This document shows, in pieces, positions 23,293-38,449 of a stretch of 64,000 nt of DNA. This stretch comes from Terriglobia bacterium. GTDB lineage: Bacteria > Acidobacteriota > Terriglobia > Terriglobales > Acidobacteriaceae. Each line of letters opens with the position of its first letter. The first letter of the stretch is position 1. Below the pieces are notes generated by a model. The model had not been told where the DNA came from, ran no database searches, and saw only the letters and a list, made by a program, of their open reading frames with translations. The position numbers and the translations under genes are program-made. The DNA is taken from contig JAIQFD010000001.1 in assembly GCA_020073495.1 (NCBI GenBank), positions 682,001 to 746,000 of the forward strand. Reading direction: 5' to 3'.

Positions 23293-25062
23293 CTAGGCCG
23301 CCGGATGTTGGAGAAGACGCTTCAACTGGCTTGCAACCGCGCTGATGTTAGCATCCTGCTTATTCCCTGTCGAGCGAACGACGACCTCCACATTTCCTTC
23401 GGAAACCTTCTTGCCAACCGTCACCCGGAAGGGGACGCCGACCAGGTCGGCGTCGTTGAATTTCACGCCCGGACGCTCGTCGCGGTCGTCGAGCAGGACG
23501 TCGAGGCCGGCGGCTTCGAGGTCGCGCGCGATCTTCTCGGCGGCCTCGGCCTGAGCTTTGTCCTTGCTGTTGATGACGACCACGATCACGTGAAAGGGTG
23601 CGATCGAGGCGGGCAGCCAGAAGCCGCGCTCGTCGTGGTTCTGCTCGATGGCGGCGGTGAGGATGCGCTCGATGCCGATGCCGTAGCTGCCCATGATGGG
23701 GGTGACTTCCTTGCCGTCCTTGTCGAGCACCGTCGCGCCCATGGACTCGGAGTACTTGTAGCCCAGCTTGAAGATGTGTCCGACCTCGACCGCCTTGGCG
23801 ACAACCAGAGGGGCGCCGCAGTTGGGGCAGCCTTCGCCGGCTTCGACCGCGCGCAGGTCGGCCCACTCGTGCTCCGCCACCTGAAAGTCGCGCCCGGGCG
23901 TGACGTTGCGCAAGTGGTAGTCCTCCTTGTTGGCGCCGGCGATCAGGTTCTTGCGGCCGAGCAGCGCGCGGTCCACAAACACCTTGGCCTTGATACCCTT
24001 GTACTCGCGCTCGTTCAAGCCGATGGGACCGAGGAACCCGGCGGGTGACTTGAAGACCGCCTGGATCTCTTCGGGATGCATGGGGCGAGTCTCGGCGACG
24101 GAAAGCACGGAGACGAGCTTGGCGTCGTTGAGCTGGTGGTCACCGCGGAGGAAGAGGATGACGGGCGTCGCTTTCGTCTCCTTGCCGTCCTCGTGCTCCA
24201 CCGCCATCAGCGCGAGGGTCTTCATTTTGTTCTTCGGTGAGACGTTGAGGAACTTGGCGACGTCTTCGATGGTCTTCATTCCCGGCGTATGCACCGGCGT
24301 AGGGGATCCGTCGCCGACTGGCGGATAGTCCTCGACCACATCGAGACGCGAGGTCGCCTTTTCGAGGTTCGCGGCGTACTTGCACTTGGGGCAGCTCACC
24401 ACCAGGTCTTCGCCGGCGTCGGTGTAGACCATGAACTCGTGCGACTGCGAGCCGCCCATGGCCCCGGAGTGCGCCTCGACCACCACGTACTTCAGCCCGC
24501 AACGGTCGAAGATGCGGCAATAGGCGTCGTAGTGCTTCTGGTAGGAAATGTCGAGTCCCGCCGGATCGATGTCGAAGGAGTACGAGTCCTTCATGGTGAA
24601 CTGGCGGACGCGCAGCAAGCCGGATTTCGGGCGGGGCTCGTCGCGGAACTTGGCCTGGATCTGGTACCAGATCTGCGGCAACTGCTTGTAACTGCGCAGC
24701 TCCTTGCGCGCGATCTCGGTCATGACCTCTTCTTCGGTCATGCCCAGGCAGAAATCGGCGCCCTTGCGGTCCTTGAGGCGGAACATGTTGTCGCCCATGG
24801 CGGACCAGCGGCCGCTGGCTTCCCACAGCTCGCGGGGATGGATGGCGGGCAGGTAGAACTCCTGGCCGATCTTGTCCATCTCCTCGCGGACGATCTGCGT
24901 GATCTTCAGCTCGGCGCGGTGGCCGAGGAAGAGGAACGAGTAGATGCCTGCCCCGAGCTGGCGGATGTAGCCGGCGCGGAGGAGGAATTTGTGGCTAGCC
25001 ACTTCCGCGTCGGCGGGCGCTTCACGCAACGTGGGGATGAAGAGTTGTGACCATCTGTGCAT
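23293..25062 (-). CDS. proS: Prolyl-tRNA synthetase, bacterial type with editing domain
   Basis: A 589-residue class II synthetase that charges tRNA-Pro. Motif 1 region [16 protein letters not shown], motif 2 [21 protein letters not shown], motif 3 [20 protein letters not shown]. The YbaK-like INS editing insertion (about residues 240-390) includes [19 protein letters not shown], so it should clear Ala-tRNA-Pro. A C-terminal anticodon-binding domain ends the protein. A TACAAT hexamer lies about 35 bp upstream of the ATG without a clear -35. Confidence 0.96.
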   Translation of the reverse strand: MHRWSQLFIPTLREAPADAEVASHKFLLRAGYIRQLGAGIYSFLFLGHRAELKITQIVREEMDKIGQEFYLPAIHPRELWEASGRWSAMGDNMFRLKDRKGADFCLGMTEEEVMTEIARKELRSYKQLPQIWYQIQAKFRDEPRPKSGLLRVRQFTMKDSYSFDIDPAGLDISYQKHYDAYCRIFDRCGLKYVVVEAHSGAMGGSQSHEFMVYTDAGEDLVVSCPKCKYAANLEKATSRLDVVEDYPPVGDGSPTPVHTPGMKTIEDVAKFLNVSPKNKMKTLALMAVEHEDGKETKATPVILFLRGDHQLNDAKLVSVLSVAETRPMHPEEIQAVFKSPAGFLGPIGLNEREYKGIKAKVFVDRALLGRKNLIAGANKEDYHLRNVTPGRDFQVAEHEWADLRAVEAGEGCPNCGAPLVVAKAVEVGHIFKLGYKYSESMGATVLDKDGKEVTPIMGSYGIGIERILTAAIEQNHDERGFWLPASIAPFHVIVVVINSKDKAQAEAAEKIARDLEAAGLDVLLDDRDERPGVKFNDADLVGVPFRVTVGKKVSEGNVEVVVRSTGNKQDANISAVASQLKRLLQHPAA

Positions 25063-25169
25063 GAATTCGATCCTTATCGAGAACAGAAATTTTTATTGTA
25101 ACGGATAGGCGAAGTTAGAAGGCAGAAGTACTGGCCGGCGGCGAGGTAGTCGCGACTAGAGCGGAACGC

Positions 25170-25189
25170 GACAGCCGAGGGCGGCTGTC
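25170..25189. repeat. GACAGCCG palindrome
   Basis: GACAGCCG (25170-25177) and CGGCTGTC (25182-25189) flank the loop AGGG and are followed by CCAC. The same motif is embedded in the lhr coding sequence at 36599-36620. Confidence 0.7.
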
Positions 25190-25201
25190 CCACGCGGACG
25201 C

Positions 25202-25411
25202 TCAGCGGGCCAGTTGCTCGAGGATGTCGCGCGCCAGCTTCTGAAGTTCCGCGAAGTCCTTCTGGTAGGCCAGGAACTTGCGGTTCAGCTCCAGCGACTG
25301 GCCGGCCGACGGGTGCTTGCGCAGGATCATGTCGCGTACGTGCACCGGGTTGGGCAGCACGACATCTTCTTTCAGCTCTTCGAGGGCGGTGTTGGGATCG
25401 TAGTGGTACAT
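25202..25411 (-). CDS. Small conserved helical protein
   Basis: A 69-residue protein (MYHYDPNTALEELKEDVVLP...). It is entirely alpha-helical in appearance with a KFLAYQKDFAELQKLARDIL core. No signal peptide or cysteine pattern. It lies between kdsD and proS in the same direction, and the AT-rich inverted repeat begins directly upstream of its ATG. No function recognised. Confidence 0.6.
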   Translation of the reverse strand: MYHYDPNTALEELKEDVVLPNPVHVRDMILRKHPSAGQSLELNRKFLAYQKDFAELQKLARDILEQLAR

Positions 25412-25414
25412 AGC

Positions 25415-25489
25415 ATTTGTGATTGGTGATTTGTGATTTGTGGTTCAGTTTATCGCCAGCCCGAATCACAAATCGCAAATCACAAATCG
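25415..25489. repeat. AT-rich inverted repeat (GATTTGTGATTTG type)
   Basis: The left arm (25415-25442, GATTGGTGATTTGTGATTTG) and right arm (25463-25489, AATCACAAATCGCAAATCAC) flank a 20-bp GC-rich core. It is a variant of the units at 5322 and 7771. Confidence 0.7.
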
Positions 25490-25494
25490 AAGAA

Positions 25495-26487
25495 TTACAC
25501 CATTTCGGTTCCCCACAGGTCGTGCAGGTGCAGGATGCCGGCGATGCGGCCGCTGGCGTCCACCACGGCCAGCGACGTGATCTTCTTCTGCTCCATGATA
25601 TTAAGCGCCTTGGTGGCGAACTCGTCGGGGGAAATGGTTTTGGGATCCCGGGTCATGCACTCGCCTGCGGTGAGGTCGAGGACGTCTTTGCCGCGGCGCT
25701 CCAGCAGGCGGCGCAGGTCGCCGTCGCTGATGATGCCCAGCAGCTTCTCCCCTTCGACCACGGTGGTGATGCCCAGCTTCTTGCGCGACATCTCGTAAAT
25801 GACGTCGGGCATTTTGGTCTGCGGGGTGACGCGCGGGATGGCGTCGCCGGTGTGCATCAGTTGCGAGACGCGGGCCAGCTTCTTGCCCAGCTTGCCGCCA
25901 GGATGGAGCTCGGCAAAATCTTCTTCGCGGAAGCCGCGGCGCTCGGCCAGCGCGACCGCGAGCGCGTCGCCGAGCGCGAGCATGGTTGTCGTGGAGGCGG
26001 TCGGGGCCAAGCCAAGGGAGCACGCTTCTTTGGCAATCGAGCAGTCGAGCGCGATGTCGGCGGCCTGCGCGAGAGTGGAAACGCGCGCCGGCGATTGCGG
26101 GGCGTAGAGCGAATCACCGGTGAACGACACCAGCGGCACACCCAGGCGCTTGAGGATCGGGAGCAGCGTGACGATCTCGTCGGTTTCGCCGCTGGCGGAA
26201 AGGGCGATGACGACGTCTCCGACGACCACCATGCCCAGATCGCCATGCAGCGCCTCTGCCGGATGCAGGTAGAGCGAGGGTGTGCCGGTGGAACTGAGGG
26301 TGGCGGCGATCTTGCGAGCGATCAGGCCGCTTTTGCCCATGCCGGTGACGACCACGCGCCCGGCACAGCCGAACAGCAGGTCTACGGCGCGCTGGAAAGC
26401 GCCCGCCATGGGGCCGGCGATGCGCTCGGCCAGTTCGCGCAGGGCCTCGGCTTCGATGCGCACCACGTTTTCGCCGATGCGGTTCAC
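25495..26487 (-). CDS. kdsD: Arabinose-5-phosphate isomerase (KdsD/KpsF/GutQ family)
   Basis: A 330-residue protein from a GTG start. An N-terminal SIS sugar-isomerase domain (GRVVVTGMGKSGLIARKIAA, then LHPAEALHGDLGMV and IALSASGETDEIVTLLPI) is followed by two CBS domains (about residues 205-330, ending GILHLHDLWG). It converts ribulose-5-phosphate to arabinose-5-phosphate, the first step of KDO synthesis. kdsA and kdsC lie within 7 kb on the same strand, which supports the pathway role. Confidence 0.92.
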   Translation of the reverse strand: MNRIGENVVRIEAEALRELAERIAGPMAGAFQRAVDLLFGCAGRVVVTGMGKSGLIARKIAATLSSTGTPSLYLHPAEALHGDLGMVVVGDVVIALSASGETDEIVTLLPILKRLGVPLVSFTGDSLYAPQSPARVSTLAQAADIALDCSIAKEACSLGLAPTASTTTMLALGDALAVALAERRGFREEDFAELHPGGKLGKKLARVSQLMHTGDAIPRVTPQTKMPDVIYEMSRKKLGITTVVEGEKLLGIISDGDLRRLLERRGKDVLDLTAGECMTRDPKTISPDEFATKALNIMEQKKITSLAVVDASGRIAGILHLHDLWGTEMV

Positions 26488-26512
26488 GGGAAGCAGAGAT
26501 GGTAACAGACCA

Positions 26513-27394
26513 TCAGCGGGCGTGAGACGCCGGTTTCCATTTCCGCAGGAAGGCGACCACGTCCTCGGGCGACAGGGAGCGCGCCGCCTGGAACTCGCCC
26601 GCCTGCTGGCTGAAGATCAGCTTGTCCGCGGGATCGAGCACTGCGATGGCGGGAACACCCTTCTTCAGCGGGATCTGGTACTTCTCCGCCAGGTCGAGAT
26701 TCTTGTCGTACTCGCCGACGTCCACGTGAACCACGATGTAGTTCCTGTCGAGCGTGGGCTCGACGTCGCCGCTGTGGAAGGCGAGGTCGAGCACGTGGCA
26801 GTCGTAGCACCAGTTGCCGCCGAACATCAGCAGCACGCGTTTGTGCTCGCGCCCGGCGCGCTGCTCCGCCTCGCGGATCTCGGCTCTGGCGTCGGCGGCG
26901 GGATCGTAGAGCTTGGGATTGAGCCGGACCGGCTGCTTGATGCGCAGGATGCTGGTGCGCGTCTCCGAGGCTATCCTGGGCGCGGAGCCCACCTGCCAGC
27001 CTTGGATGGCAACGACGTAATTCGTCCTCGCGCCCGCAGCGGTCTTGTTCTTCAGCTCGGCTTCGAATTTGACGTACTGGATGCCATTCTGCGGCGGGTC
27101 CACCTTCACTATGTCGAGCGCGATCGATTGCAGGCCATTCTTCTTTTGCGAAGTCCAGAACTGGAGCTCGTCGGGCAGGCTGATGGACTCTTTCTTCGGG
27201 TTCTGGATCTGCGGGGCGGCGGTATAGACCCGCTTCAGGGCCTCTGCGTTACCGGAAAGCACCGCTGCCCGCCAGTGCTCGAGCGCGGACGAGAGCGCGG
27301 GAGGAAGGAGTTGATCGACGGCTTGCGGAAGAGCAGAGACCGAGAGGACGAGAATCAGGACGGGTATAGACGCGAATCTCACCTGGGTCCTCAT
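26513..27394 (-). CDS. Exported thioredoxin-fold protein
   Basis: A 293-residue protein with a signal peptide (SIPVLILVLSVSALPQA). A middle domain of about 130 residues resembles an NTF2-like or SnoaL-like fold (ALEHWRAAVLSGNAEALKRV). The C-terminal thioredoxin domain has the redox motif CYDC in LLMFGGNWCYDCHVLDLAF and a later cis-Pro segment KKGVPAIAVLD. Likely a periplasmic disulfide reductase or related redox protein; partner unknown. It is 25 bp upstream of kdsD and likely cotranscribed. Confidence 0.8.
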   Translation of the reverse strand: MRTQVRFASIPVLILVLSVSALPQAVDQLLPPALSSALEHWRAAVLSGNAEALKRVYTAAPQIQNPKKESISLPDELQFWTSQKKNGLQSIALDIVKVDPPQNGIQYVKFEAELKNKTAAGARTNYVVAIQGWQVGSAPRIASETRTSILRIKQPVRLNPKLYDPAADARAEIREAEQRAGREHKRVLLMFGGNWCYDCHVLDLAFHSGDVEPTLDRNYIVVHVDVGEYDKNLDLAEKYQIPLKKGVPAIAVLDPADKLIFSQQAGEFQAARSLSPEDVVAFLRKWKPASHAR

Positions 27395-27438
27395 GATTGA
27401 GACGAGCCGGTCGAGGGATCGTAACGTGCGCGCAGTCG

Positions 27439-28224
27439 CTATGAACGCTCCCCGACAATGTACAACACAAGGTTATGGAAAGTGCGCGGGGCGGCTGGGT
27501 CGGGCCACATCTGTTTCATGATTTCGGAACGCGCCGCTTCCTGTTGCTCAGGCGACATGCGCAACGCGGTGACGTTGGTGAAGGTGTCCCAGGCATGTTG
27601 CAGGTTAGGATGGCCCCAGGTGATCATCTCCGGCTCGACGTGCGCCAAAACGCCATGGCGCGATAGCACGTGCAAGAAGGGTTTCGGGTCGGCCAGGGAG
27701 CCGGGGCCGACACCTTTGACCGGGGGTTCGGGCGCGAACGATCCGACCAGGCGCTGGAAGCGGACGATATCGCACTGCTCCGGGGTACCCCAGACGGAGG
27801 CGACGAAGCGTCCGCCGGGCCTGAGGACGCGGGCGATCTCGGCGGCGGCCGCGGCTTTGTCGGCGACGAACATCAGGCTGAGGCTGGCGGTGACCAGGTC
27901 GCAGGAGGCGTCGAGCGCGGGAATGTGCTCGGCGCGGCCTTCGTCCACCCGGACGTCGAAGCCGGCACGGGCGGCCCGGGCCTCGGTGATGCGCAGCATC
28001 TCCTCGCTGATATCGATGGCGCGCACGCGTGCTCCGGCAGCGGCAAGTTTCATGGCCACGCTTCCCGTCCCGCAGCCGAGATCGAGTGCCGTGGTGTTGG
28101 CCCGCGGCGCGGCGCGGCGCACCACCCCGGCGACAATGGGCGCCATGCGCGGATCTATCTCCTGCTCGTAGGCGCGGGACATCGCGTCCCAGACGTCCTT
28201 CTGCCAGGAGAGGAAATCGTCCAC
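27439..28224 (-). CDS. Class I SAM-dependent methyltransferase
   Basis: A 261-residue protein with the Methyltransf_11-type Rossmann core. Motif I is ALDLGCGTGSVAMKLAAAG, motif II VRAIDISEEML, and the acidic post-II segment is CDLVTASLSLMFV, followed by EIARVLRPGGRFVASVWG. This resembles small-molecule methyltransferases of the UbiE type. The GTG at 28224 is chosen because the open frame further upstream is antisense to kdsA. It starts 16 bp after the kdsA stop. Substrate unknown. Confidence 0.82.
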   Translation of the reverse strand: MDDFLSWQKDVWDAMSRAYEQEIDPRMAPIVAGVVRRAAPRANTTALDLGCGTGSVAMKLAAAGARVRAIDISEEMLRITEARAARAGFDVRVDEGRAEHIPALDASCDLVTASLSLMFVADKAAAAAEIARVLRPGGRFVASVWGTPEQCDIVRFQRLVGSFAPEPPVKGVGPGSLADPKPFLHVLSRHGVLAHVEPEMITWGHPNLQHAWDTFTNVTALRMSPEQQEAARSEIMKQMWPDPAAPRTFHNLVLYIVGERS

Positions 28225-28240
28225 GATGGCTGGCTTTGGA

Positions 28241-29077
28241 TCAGTGGGCAGGCGTGACCGCCTTTCGCACCGCCAGCAGCTCGTTGAGCACGCCACGGAG
28301 TTTCTTGAGATCGAGGGCGTTGGGGCCGTCGGACTTGGCCCGCGCCGGATCATCGTGGACTTCCATGAAGACTCCGTCGACGCCGGCGGCGACGGCGGCG
28401 CGCGCCAGTACGGGGATGAACTGGGGTTGGCCACCGGACTGGGCGCCGTCGCCAGCGGAGGGCAACTGAACCGAGTGCGTGGCGTCGAAGACCACGGGCG
28501 CGAACTCGCGCATGATGGCCAGGGAACGCATGTCCACCACCAGATTGTTGTAGCCGAACGAGCTGCCACGCTCGGTGACAAAGACTTTGTCGTTGTCGGA
28601 GGAGCGGCACTTCTCGACCGCGTGACGCATGTCCCAGGGCGAGACGAACTGTCCTTTCTTGATGTTCACCGCGCGCCCACTGCGCGCGGCGGCGACGATC
28701 AGGTCAGTCTGGCGGCAGAGGAAGGCGGGGATCTGTAGGACGTCTGCGACTTCGGCGACGCGCTGCACATCCACGGCTTCATGCACGTCGGTGAGCACGG
28801 GGACCTTCACCGTATCCCGGACCTTCTTGAGGATGCGCAGGCCTTCCTTCACCCCCAGACCTCGAAAACTCTTGATGGAGGTGCGGTTGGCCTTGTCGTA
28901 GGAGGCTTTGAAGATGTAGGGCAGGCGCAGGGCGCGGCAGACACCGGCGATCGACTCCGCCATCTTGATGGCGTGGTCCTCGCTCTCGATCACGCAAGGA
29001 CCGGCGATCAGGAACAGCTCGGGCCCGCCGATGGTGATCTTGTCGAGTTTGAAGGAGCGGTCGATGTGGGTCGTCAT
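28241..29077 (-). CDS. kdsA: KDO-8-phosphate synthase
   Basis: A 278-residue TIM-barrel aldolase that condenses phosphoenolpyruvate with arabinose-5-phosphate to give KDO-8-phosphate. Signatures include [67 protein letters not shown] and [12 protein letters not shown]. The Cys in IAGPCVIES sits at the metal-site position of the metal-dependent form. The start lies 21 bp downstream of the pyrG stop. Confidence 0.96.
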   Translation of the reverse strand: MTTHIDRSFKLDKITIGGPELFLIAGPCVIESEDHAIKMAESIAGVCRALRLPYIFKASYDKANRTSIKSFRGLGVKEGLRILKKVRDTVKVPVLTDVHEAVDVQRVAEVADVLQIPAFLCRQTDLIVAAARSGRAVNIKKGQFVSPWDMRHAVEKCRSSDNDKVFVTERGSSFGYNNLVVDMRSLAIMREFAPVVFDATHSVQLPSAGDGAQSGGQPQFIPVLARAAVAAGVDGVFMEVHDDPARAKSDGPNALDLKKLRGVLNELLAVRKAVTPAH

Positions 29078-29098
29078 GCGGTCAGCCGTCAGGAAATC

Positions 29099-30892
<1,794 letters not shown>

Positions 30893-30943
30893 CTAGTCTT
30901 GCCGCGCCGGTAACGGGAGGCGGCAGGAGCGCATCCAAACAAA

Positions 30944-31960
30944 GTGCAGAAGATCCCTGGATTCCGCGTGCGCGTGTTTGCCAAAGCCGCAATGCTGACC
31001 CTGGTGCTGGCGGCGCTGTCGTGCCTGCTGTCGCCGGCTGCCAACGCCGACGGCGCCAAGCGCCTGATCCTGAAGGATGGCAGCTACCAGTCGGTCTCGA
31101 AGTACGAGATCAAGGGGAACCGCGTCCGCTACCTAAGCGCCGAGCGCTTCGAGTGGGAGGAGCTCCCGAAGGACCTGGTGGACTGGCCAGCGACCGAAAA
31201 ATGGGAGAAGGACCGGGAGTCGGGCAAGGAATCGGCGGAAATCAAGGAGCTTTCGGAAGAGTTTGAGGCCGAGCGCAAGGAAGAGGATGCGAAGTCGCCG
31301 ACCGTGGCACCGGGGCTGCGCCTGCCGTCCCAGGGGGGCGTGTACCTGCTGGATGACTTCCAGGGCAAGAAACAGATCGCCGAACTGGTGCAGAGCGGAA
31401 GCGAGCTCAACAAGCAGACCAGCAGGAACATCCTGCGGGCGGCGCTCAACCCCTTCTCGGGGGCCAGGCAGAGCATCGAGTTGAAGGGCGCGCGGGCGAC
31501 CGTACAGGCGCACGAGACCCTGCCGGTCATATACGTGAATGTGGACAGCGATTCGAACGATTCGGGCGCGACAGCGCGCGTCGGTAGCCAGGAGCCGCCG
31601 CCCGCGCCGGCCGAACGCTACCGCATCGTGCGCCTGGAGAAAAAGAAAGACGCGCGCGTGGTCGGGAACCTGAAGATCGCCATCACCGGCAGCGTAAAAC
31701 AGCAGCAGACATTCGTGGAGGCCGCCGTGACCCGGATGCCCGGCGGCTGGATGAAGGTCACACCGGCGGCGCCGCTGCCAACGGGCGAGTACGCCATCGT
31801 GGAGATGCTGAGCTCCAAGGAGATCAACGTGTACGTCTGGGATTTCGGCGTGGACCCGGCGGCGCCCGCCAATGCCACTGCCTGGAAATCTACGCCGGCC
31901 CAGAATACCGAGAGCGGCACGACGCCGTCACCGGTGCTGCAAGGACGTCCGCCGAAATAG
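30944..31960 (+). CDS. Secreted protein of unknown function with charged mid region
   Basis: A 338-residue protein from a GTG start, with a signal peptide ending near SPAANA (about residue 35). After KRLILKDGSYQSVSKYEIKG, which resembles a short SH3-like strand repeat found in exported acidobacterial proteins, there is a Lys/Glu-rich helical stretch (EKWEKDRESGKESAEIKELS) and two beta-rich parts (RYRIVRLEKKKDARVVGNLK). The tail is Pro/Thr-rich. No enzymatic motif. It is divergent from pyrG. Confidence 0.65.
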   Translation: MQKIPGFRVRVFAKAAMLTLVLAALSCLLSPAANADGAKRLILKDGSYQSVSKYEIKGNRVRYLSAERFEWEELPKDLVDWPATEKWEKDRESGKESAEIKELSEEFEAERKEEDAKSPTVAPGLRLPSQGGVYLLDDFQGKKQIAELVQSGSELNKQTSRNILRAALNPFSGARQSIELKGARATVQAHETLPVIYVNVDSDSNDSGATARVGSQEPPPAPAERYRIVRLEKKKDARVVGNLKIAITGSVKQQQTFVEAAVTRMPGGWMKVTPAAPLPTGEYAIVEMLSSKEINVYVWDFGVDPAAPANATAWKSTPAQNTESGTTPSPVLQGRPPK

Positions 31961-32010
31961 TTGATTTCACCGCAGAGATCGCAGAGAACGCAGAGAGATT
32001 CAGAAATAAA

Positions 32011-32073
32011 CCACGGATTCACACGGATGGTCACGGATTCTTCCATCTCTTTCTGATCCGTGAGGATCCGTGG
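32011..32073. repeat. Inverted ACCACGGAT...ATCCGTGG repeat
   Basis: CCACGGATTCACACGGAT (32011-32028) and ATCCGTGAGGATCCGTGG (32056-32073) are mutually inverted, preceded by CGCAGAGA units. This is a common dispersed intergenic motif in bacterial genomes. It lies between two convergent genes and could serve as a bidirectional terminator hairpin. Confidence 0.55.
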
Positions 32074-32083
32074 TCGGCCGTCC

Positions 32084-32707
32084 TTATTTTTTCGTGTTAG
32101 GAGCGCGGTCGGAGACGTAGCTCTTCACGACTTCGTCCCACTTGCCTTGCGCGCGCAGTATGTATTCGACCGCGTCGCGCACGGCGCCGGCGCCGCCCGC
32201 GTGGTCGGTGATCAGGTGGGCTTCGTCCTTCACCTCTTCGCGGGCATTGGCGACGGCGATGGCCAGCCCGCAGCGGCGCATGACCGGAAGGTCGATCACG
32301 TCGTCGCCGACGTAACACGCCTCGTCTTCTTTCAGGCGCTCCTTCTCGATGATCTCGCGGAAGGCGGCGACCTTGTCGGCGCAGCCCTGGTACACGTGGT
32401 CCATCTTCAGGTCGCGCGCCCGCAGCGCCACGGTCTCGGAGATGCGCTTGGTGATGAGGCCGACCTTGATGCCGCCGAGCCGCGCCAGCGACATGGCGGT
32501 GCCGTCGTGGGCGTGGAATCCCTTGGCCTCAACGAACTGGTCGCTGGAGATGGCGTAGCCGCCCTTGCCGGCGTGGGCGCGGGCGTCTTCGCGCAGGCTC
32601 TGCTGCGCGCCCGCCGGCGCGGGAAAGAACCAGATGGTGCCGTCGGTGAGGACGCCGTCCACATCGAGGAGGAGGAGCTTGATCTTTCTTGCGCGGGCTT
32701 TGGACAT
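32084..32707 (-). CDS. kdsC: KDO-8-phosphate phosphatase (HAD superfamily)
   Basis: A 207-residue HAD phosphatase without a cap. The nucleophile motif is LLLLDVDGVLTDGTIWF, motif II LGGIKVGLITKRIS, and motif IV EACYVGDDVIDLPVMRRCGL. It removes phosphate from KDO-8-phosphate to yield KDO. A short Pro/Ala/Gln-rich insertion (APAGAQQSLREDARAHAGKG) separates the first motif from the FHAHDG segment, where other KdsC proteins are more compact. The start abuts a GTACTC repeat. Confidence 0.92.
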   Translation of the reverse strand: MSKARARKIKLLLLDVDGVLTDGTIWFFPAPAGAQQSLREDARAHAGKGGYAISSDQFVEAKGFHAHDGTAMSLARLGGIKVGLITKRISETVALRARDLKMDHVYQGCADKVAAFREIIEKERLKEDEACYVGDDVIDLPVMRRCGLAIAVANAREEVKDEAHLITDHAGGAGAVRDAVEYILRAQGKWDEVVKSYVSDRAPNTKK

Positions 32708-32742
32708 AAGTACTCGGTGCTCATTACTCGGTACTCAGTTGG
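32706..32742. repeat. GTACTC repeat block
   Basis: AAGTACTCGGTGCTCATTAC followed by TCGGTACTCAGTT. It overlaps the kdsC start by two bases, so it would supply the 5' leader of kdsC. Confidence 0.6.
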
Positions 32743-32766
32743 GGAACACGTGATTGTACACGCGGG

Positions 32767-33102
32767 CTAAAACGTCCCAGGGACGAACTCTTCGATCGCG
32801 AGCTTCAGCACCGCGCGGCACTTGCCGCAGACCAGCAGCGTTTCGCTCGGATCGCTGCGCAGGACCGCGAGGTTCAGGCTGTCGCAAGCAGCGCAGCCAG
32901 TCGTGGGGTCGCCCGAGTCTGGCTCGCGGAACTCCAGCTTGGACTCGCGGTCGAACTGACCGGTCTTGTGGGTGTTGATCTCGAAGGTGCTGCGGCAGTC
33001 GGCGCAGACGTGGTTGAAGCAGCACTTGGGCTCGCAGGAATAGACGATCTCCGAGCCGCCGCACTTGGGGCATCGGATCAGGTCTTTGAGTGTGGTCCCC
33101 AT
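32767..33102 (-). CDS. Small zinc-ribbon protein
   Basis: A 111-residue protein with three or four CxxC knuckles: CPKC (residues ~11-14), CCFNHVCADC, CAAC and CGKC. This suggests one or two structural zinc sites. No membrane segment. Function not recognised; a nucleic-acid or protein-binding role is possible. It has the same orientation as kdsC, but the GTACTC repeat separates them. Confidence 0.65.
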   Translation of the reverse strand: MGTTLKDLIRCPKCGGSEIVYSCEPKCCFNHVCADCRSTFEINTHKTGQFDRESKLEFREPDSGDPTTGCAACDSLNLAVLRSDPSETLLVCGKCRAVLKLAIEEFVPGTF

Positions 33103-33113
33103 CCCGCGGGATT

Positions 33114-33323
33114 CTACAAGAAGCTCGACAGGCGTCCGGGGCCGCGGTAGATGAGCGACAGCGCCAGCCAGACCACCAGCGCCAGCACCGCTACGCGGAA
33201 GCCGATGGCTGTGGCGAAGACTGCGTACGGCCCAAAGTGTCCTACCCAGCGGAGCAGGTATCCCGCCAGGAAGACGGTCAGGACGAAGGCGACCACCACG
33301 CCGGCAAGCGCGTACTTGTACAT
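33114..33323 (-). CDS. Small membrane protein
   Basis: A 69-residue protein with two hydrophobic helices (about residues 5-25 and 36-60) and a basic C-terminus (YRGPGRLSSF). It is 11 bp upstream of the zinc-ribbon gene in the same direction. No family recognised. Confidence 0.55.
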   Translation of the reverse strand: MYKYALAGVVVAFVLTVFLAGYLLRWVGHFGPYAVFATAIGFRVAVLALVVWLALSLIYRGPGRLSSFL

Positions 33324-33412
33324 GACGCGGTCTCCCCGCTCGTCCCCATGATACTCCTTTCGTCCGGGGCGAAGAATTTGCGAAACTGTGGCCGAAGTCC
33401 TAAAATGGCAGG

Positions 33413-37771
<4,359 letters not shown>

Positions 37772-37842
37772 CGTTCAGACGCCAAGCGCGAAACCTTTTT
37801 CCATCCCAACTGTCATAGAATATTGAGAAGTGTAGGTGCGGT

Positions 37843-38154
37843 ATGCGTCCCCTCGTTGTTTTCGTTCTCGCGTTATCCCTGACCAACTGCGGCAGCATCA
37901 CAGCGACCGGCGGTTTCACACCCGGACAAATGATGGTGGTGAGCGGAACCGTGAGCTCGGTTCAGGTCTCCACGACTTCCGCCAACGGGAGCATGATCCA
38001 GGTCACCTTCGTGACCCTGCAAACCAGCGGCATGCCCAACCAGTTGACGTTCTGTGGCAACACGGCCAGCCAATTCCCCATGAACACCTCGGTCAAGGTG
38101 AACTTCAATCCCGGGCAGAACTGTAACCAGATTGTCGTAGTCATCACAGCATAG
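37843..38154 (+). CDS. Small exported protein, probable lipoprotein
   Basis: A 103-residue protein with a short hydrophobic signal (MRPLVVFVLALSLTNCGSIT). The LTNC sequence is a near lipobox with Asn in place of the usual small residue at -1. The mature part is Thr/Ser-rich and beta-forming (VVSGTVSSVQVSTTSANGSM, and CGN...QNC), with two further cysteines that could form a disulfide. It follows lhr by 71 bp. No family recognised. Confidence 0.6.
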   Translation: MRPLVVFVLALSLTNCGSITATGGFTPGQMMVVSGTVSSVQVSTTSANGSMIQVTFVTLQTSGMPNQLTFCGNTASQFPMNTSVKVNFNPGQNCNQIVVVITA

Positions 38155-38159
38155 AAAGG

Positions 38160-38185
38160 ATTGGTGGACCTGGTCGGGATCGAAC
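38160..38185. repeat. Duplicated 3' end of tRNA-Ala
   Basis: These 26 bp are identical to 38305-38330, which holds the last 24 bases of the tRNA gene (CCA, acceptor and T arm, on the minus strand). The remainder of a tRNA is absent. The two copies are 145 bp apart in direct orientation. Confidence 0.8.
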
Positions 38186-38306
38186 TTGAGGCGCTTAGCG
38201 GGCGTGAGCCGGAGCGCAGCGGAGGCGGGAGCCCGCTGCGGAAATCCTGAGGCGGGGCGCAGCGCTGCCGAAGGACCTCCTCCGAAGACTCTGCCAACAA
38301 AGAGAT

Positions 38307-38382
38307 TGGTGGACCTGGTCGGGATCGAACCGACGACCTCTTCCATGCCATGGAAGCGCGCTCCCAGCTGCGCCACAGGCCC
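38307..38382 (-). tRNA. tRNA-Ala (GGC)
   Basis: A 76-nt cloverleaf with encoded CCA. The acceptor GGGCCTG pairs with CAGGTCC (one G-T). D arm GCGC-AGCTGGGA-GCGC. Anticodon arm CTTCC-ATGGCAT-GGAAG with anticodon GGC. T arm GTCGG-TTCGATC-CCGAC. Reading direction is leftward. It serves GCC and GCU alanine codons. Confidence 0.97.
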
Positions 38383-38420
38383 ACACAAGGCGGGAAAACC
38401 GGCTGACGTCGTGCTTAAAG

Positions 38421-38449
38421 ATTCTCGCCCAGGCTGCGCGCTTAGTCAA
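38421..38449 (-). promoter_or_regulatory. Likely promoter of tRNA-Ala
   Basis: TTGACT (38449-38444), 17-bp spacer, GAGAAT (38426-38421) on the minus strand, about 39 bp upstream of the tRNA 5' end. The -10 is weak (4 of 6), the position is right. The remaining spacer to 38663 shows nothing else that I can identify. Confidence 0.45.

Noticed and set aside
27439-28581. 380-residue version of the SAM methyltransferase
   Set aside because: The first ~119 codons are antisense-frame reading of kdsA; the methyltransferase fold begins after the GTG at 28224.
38160-38185. Second tRNA gene
   Set aside because: Only the 3' 24-26 bases are present; no anticodon or D arm can be formed from the following sequence.
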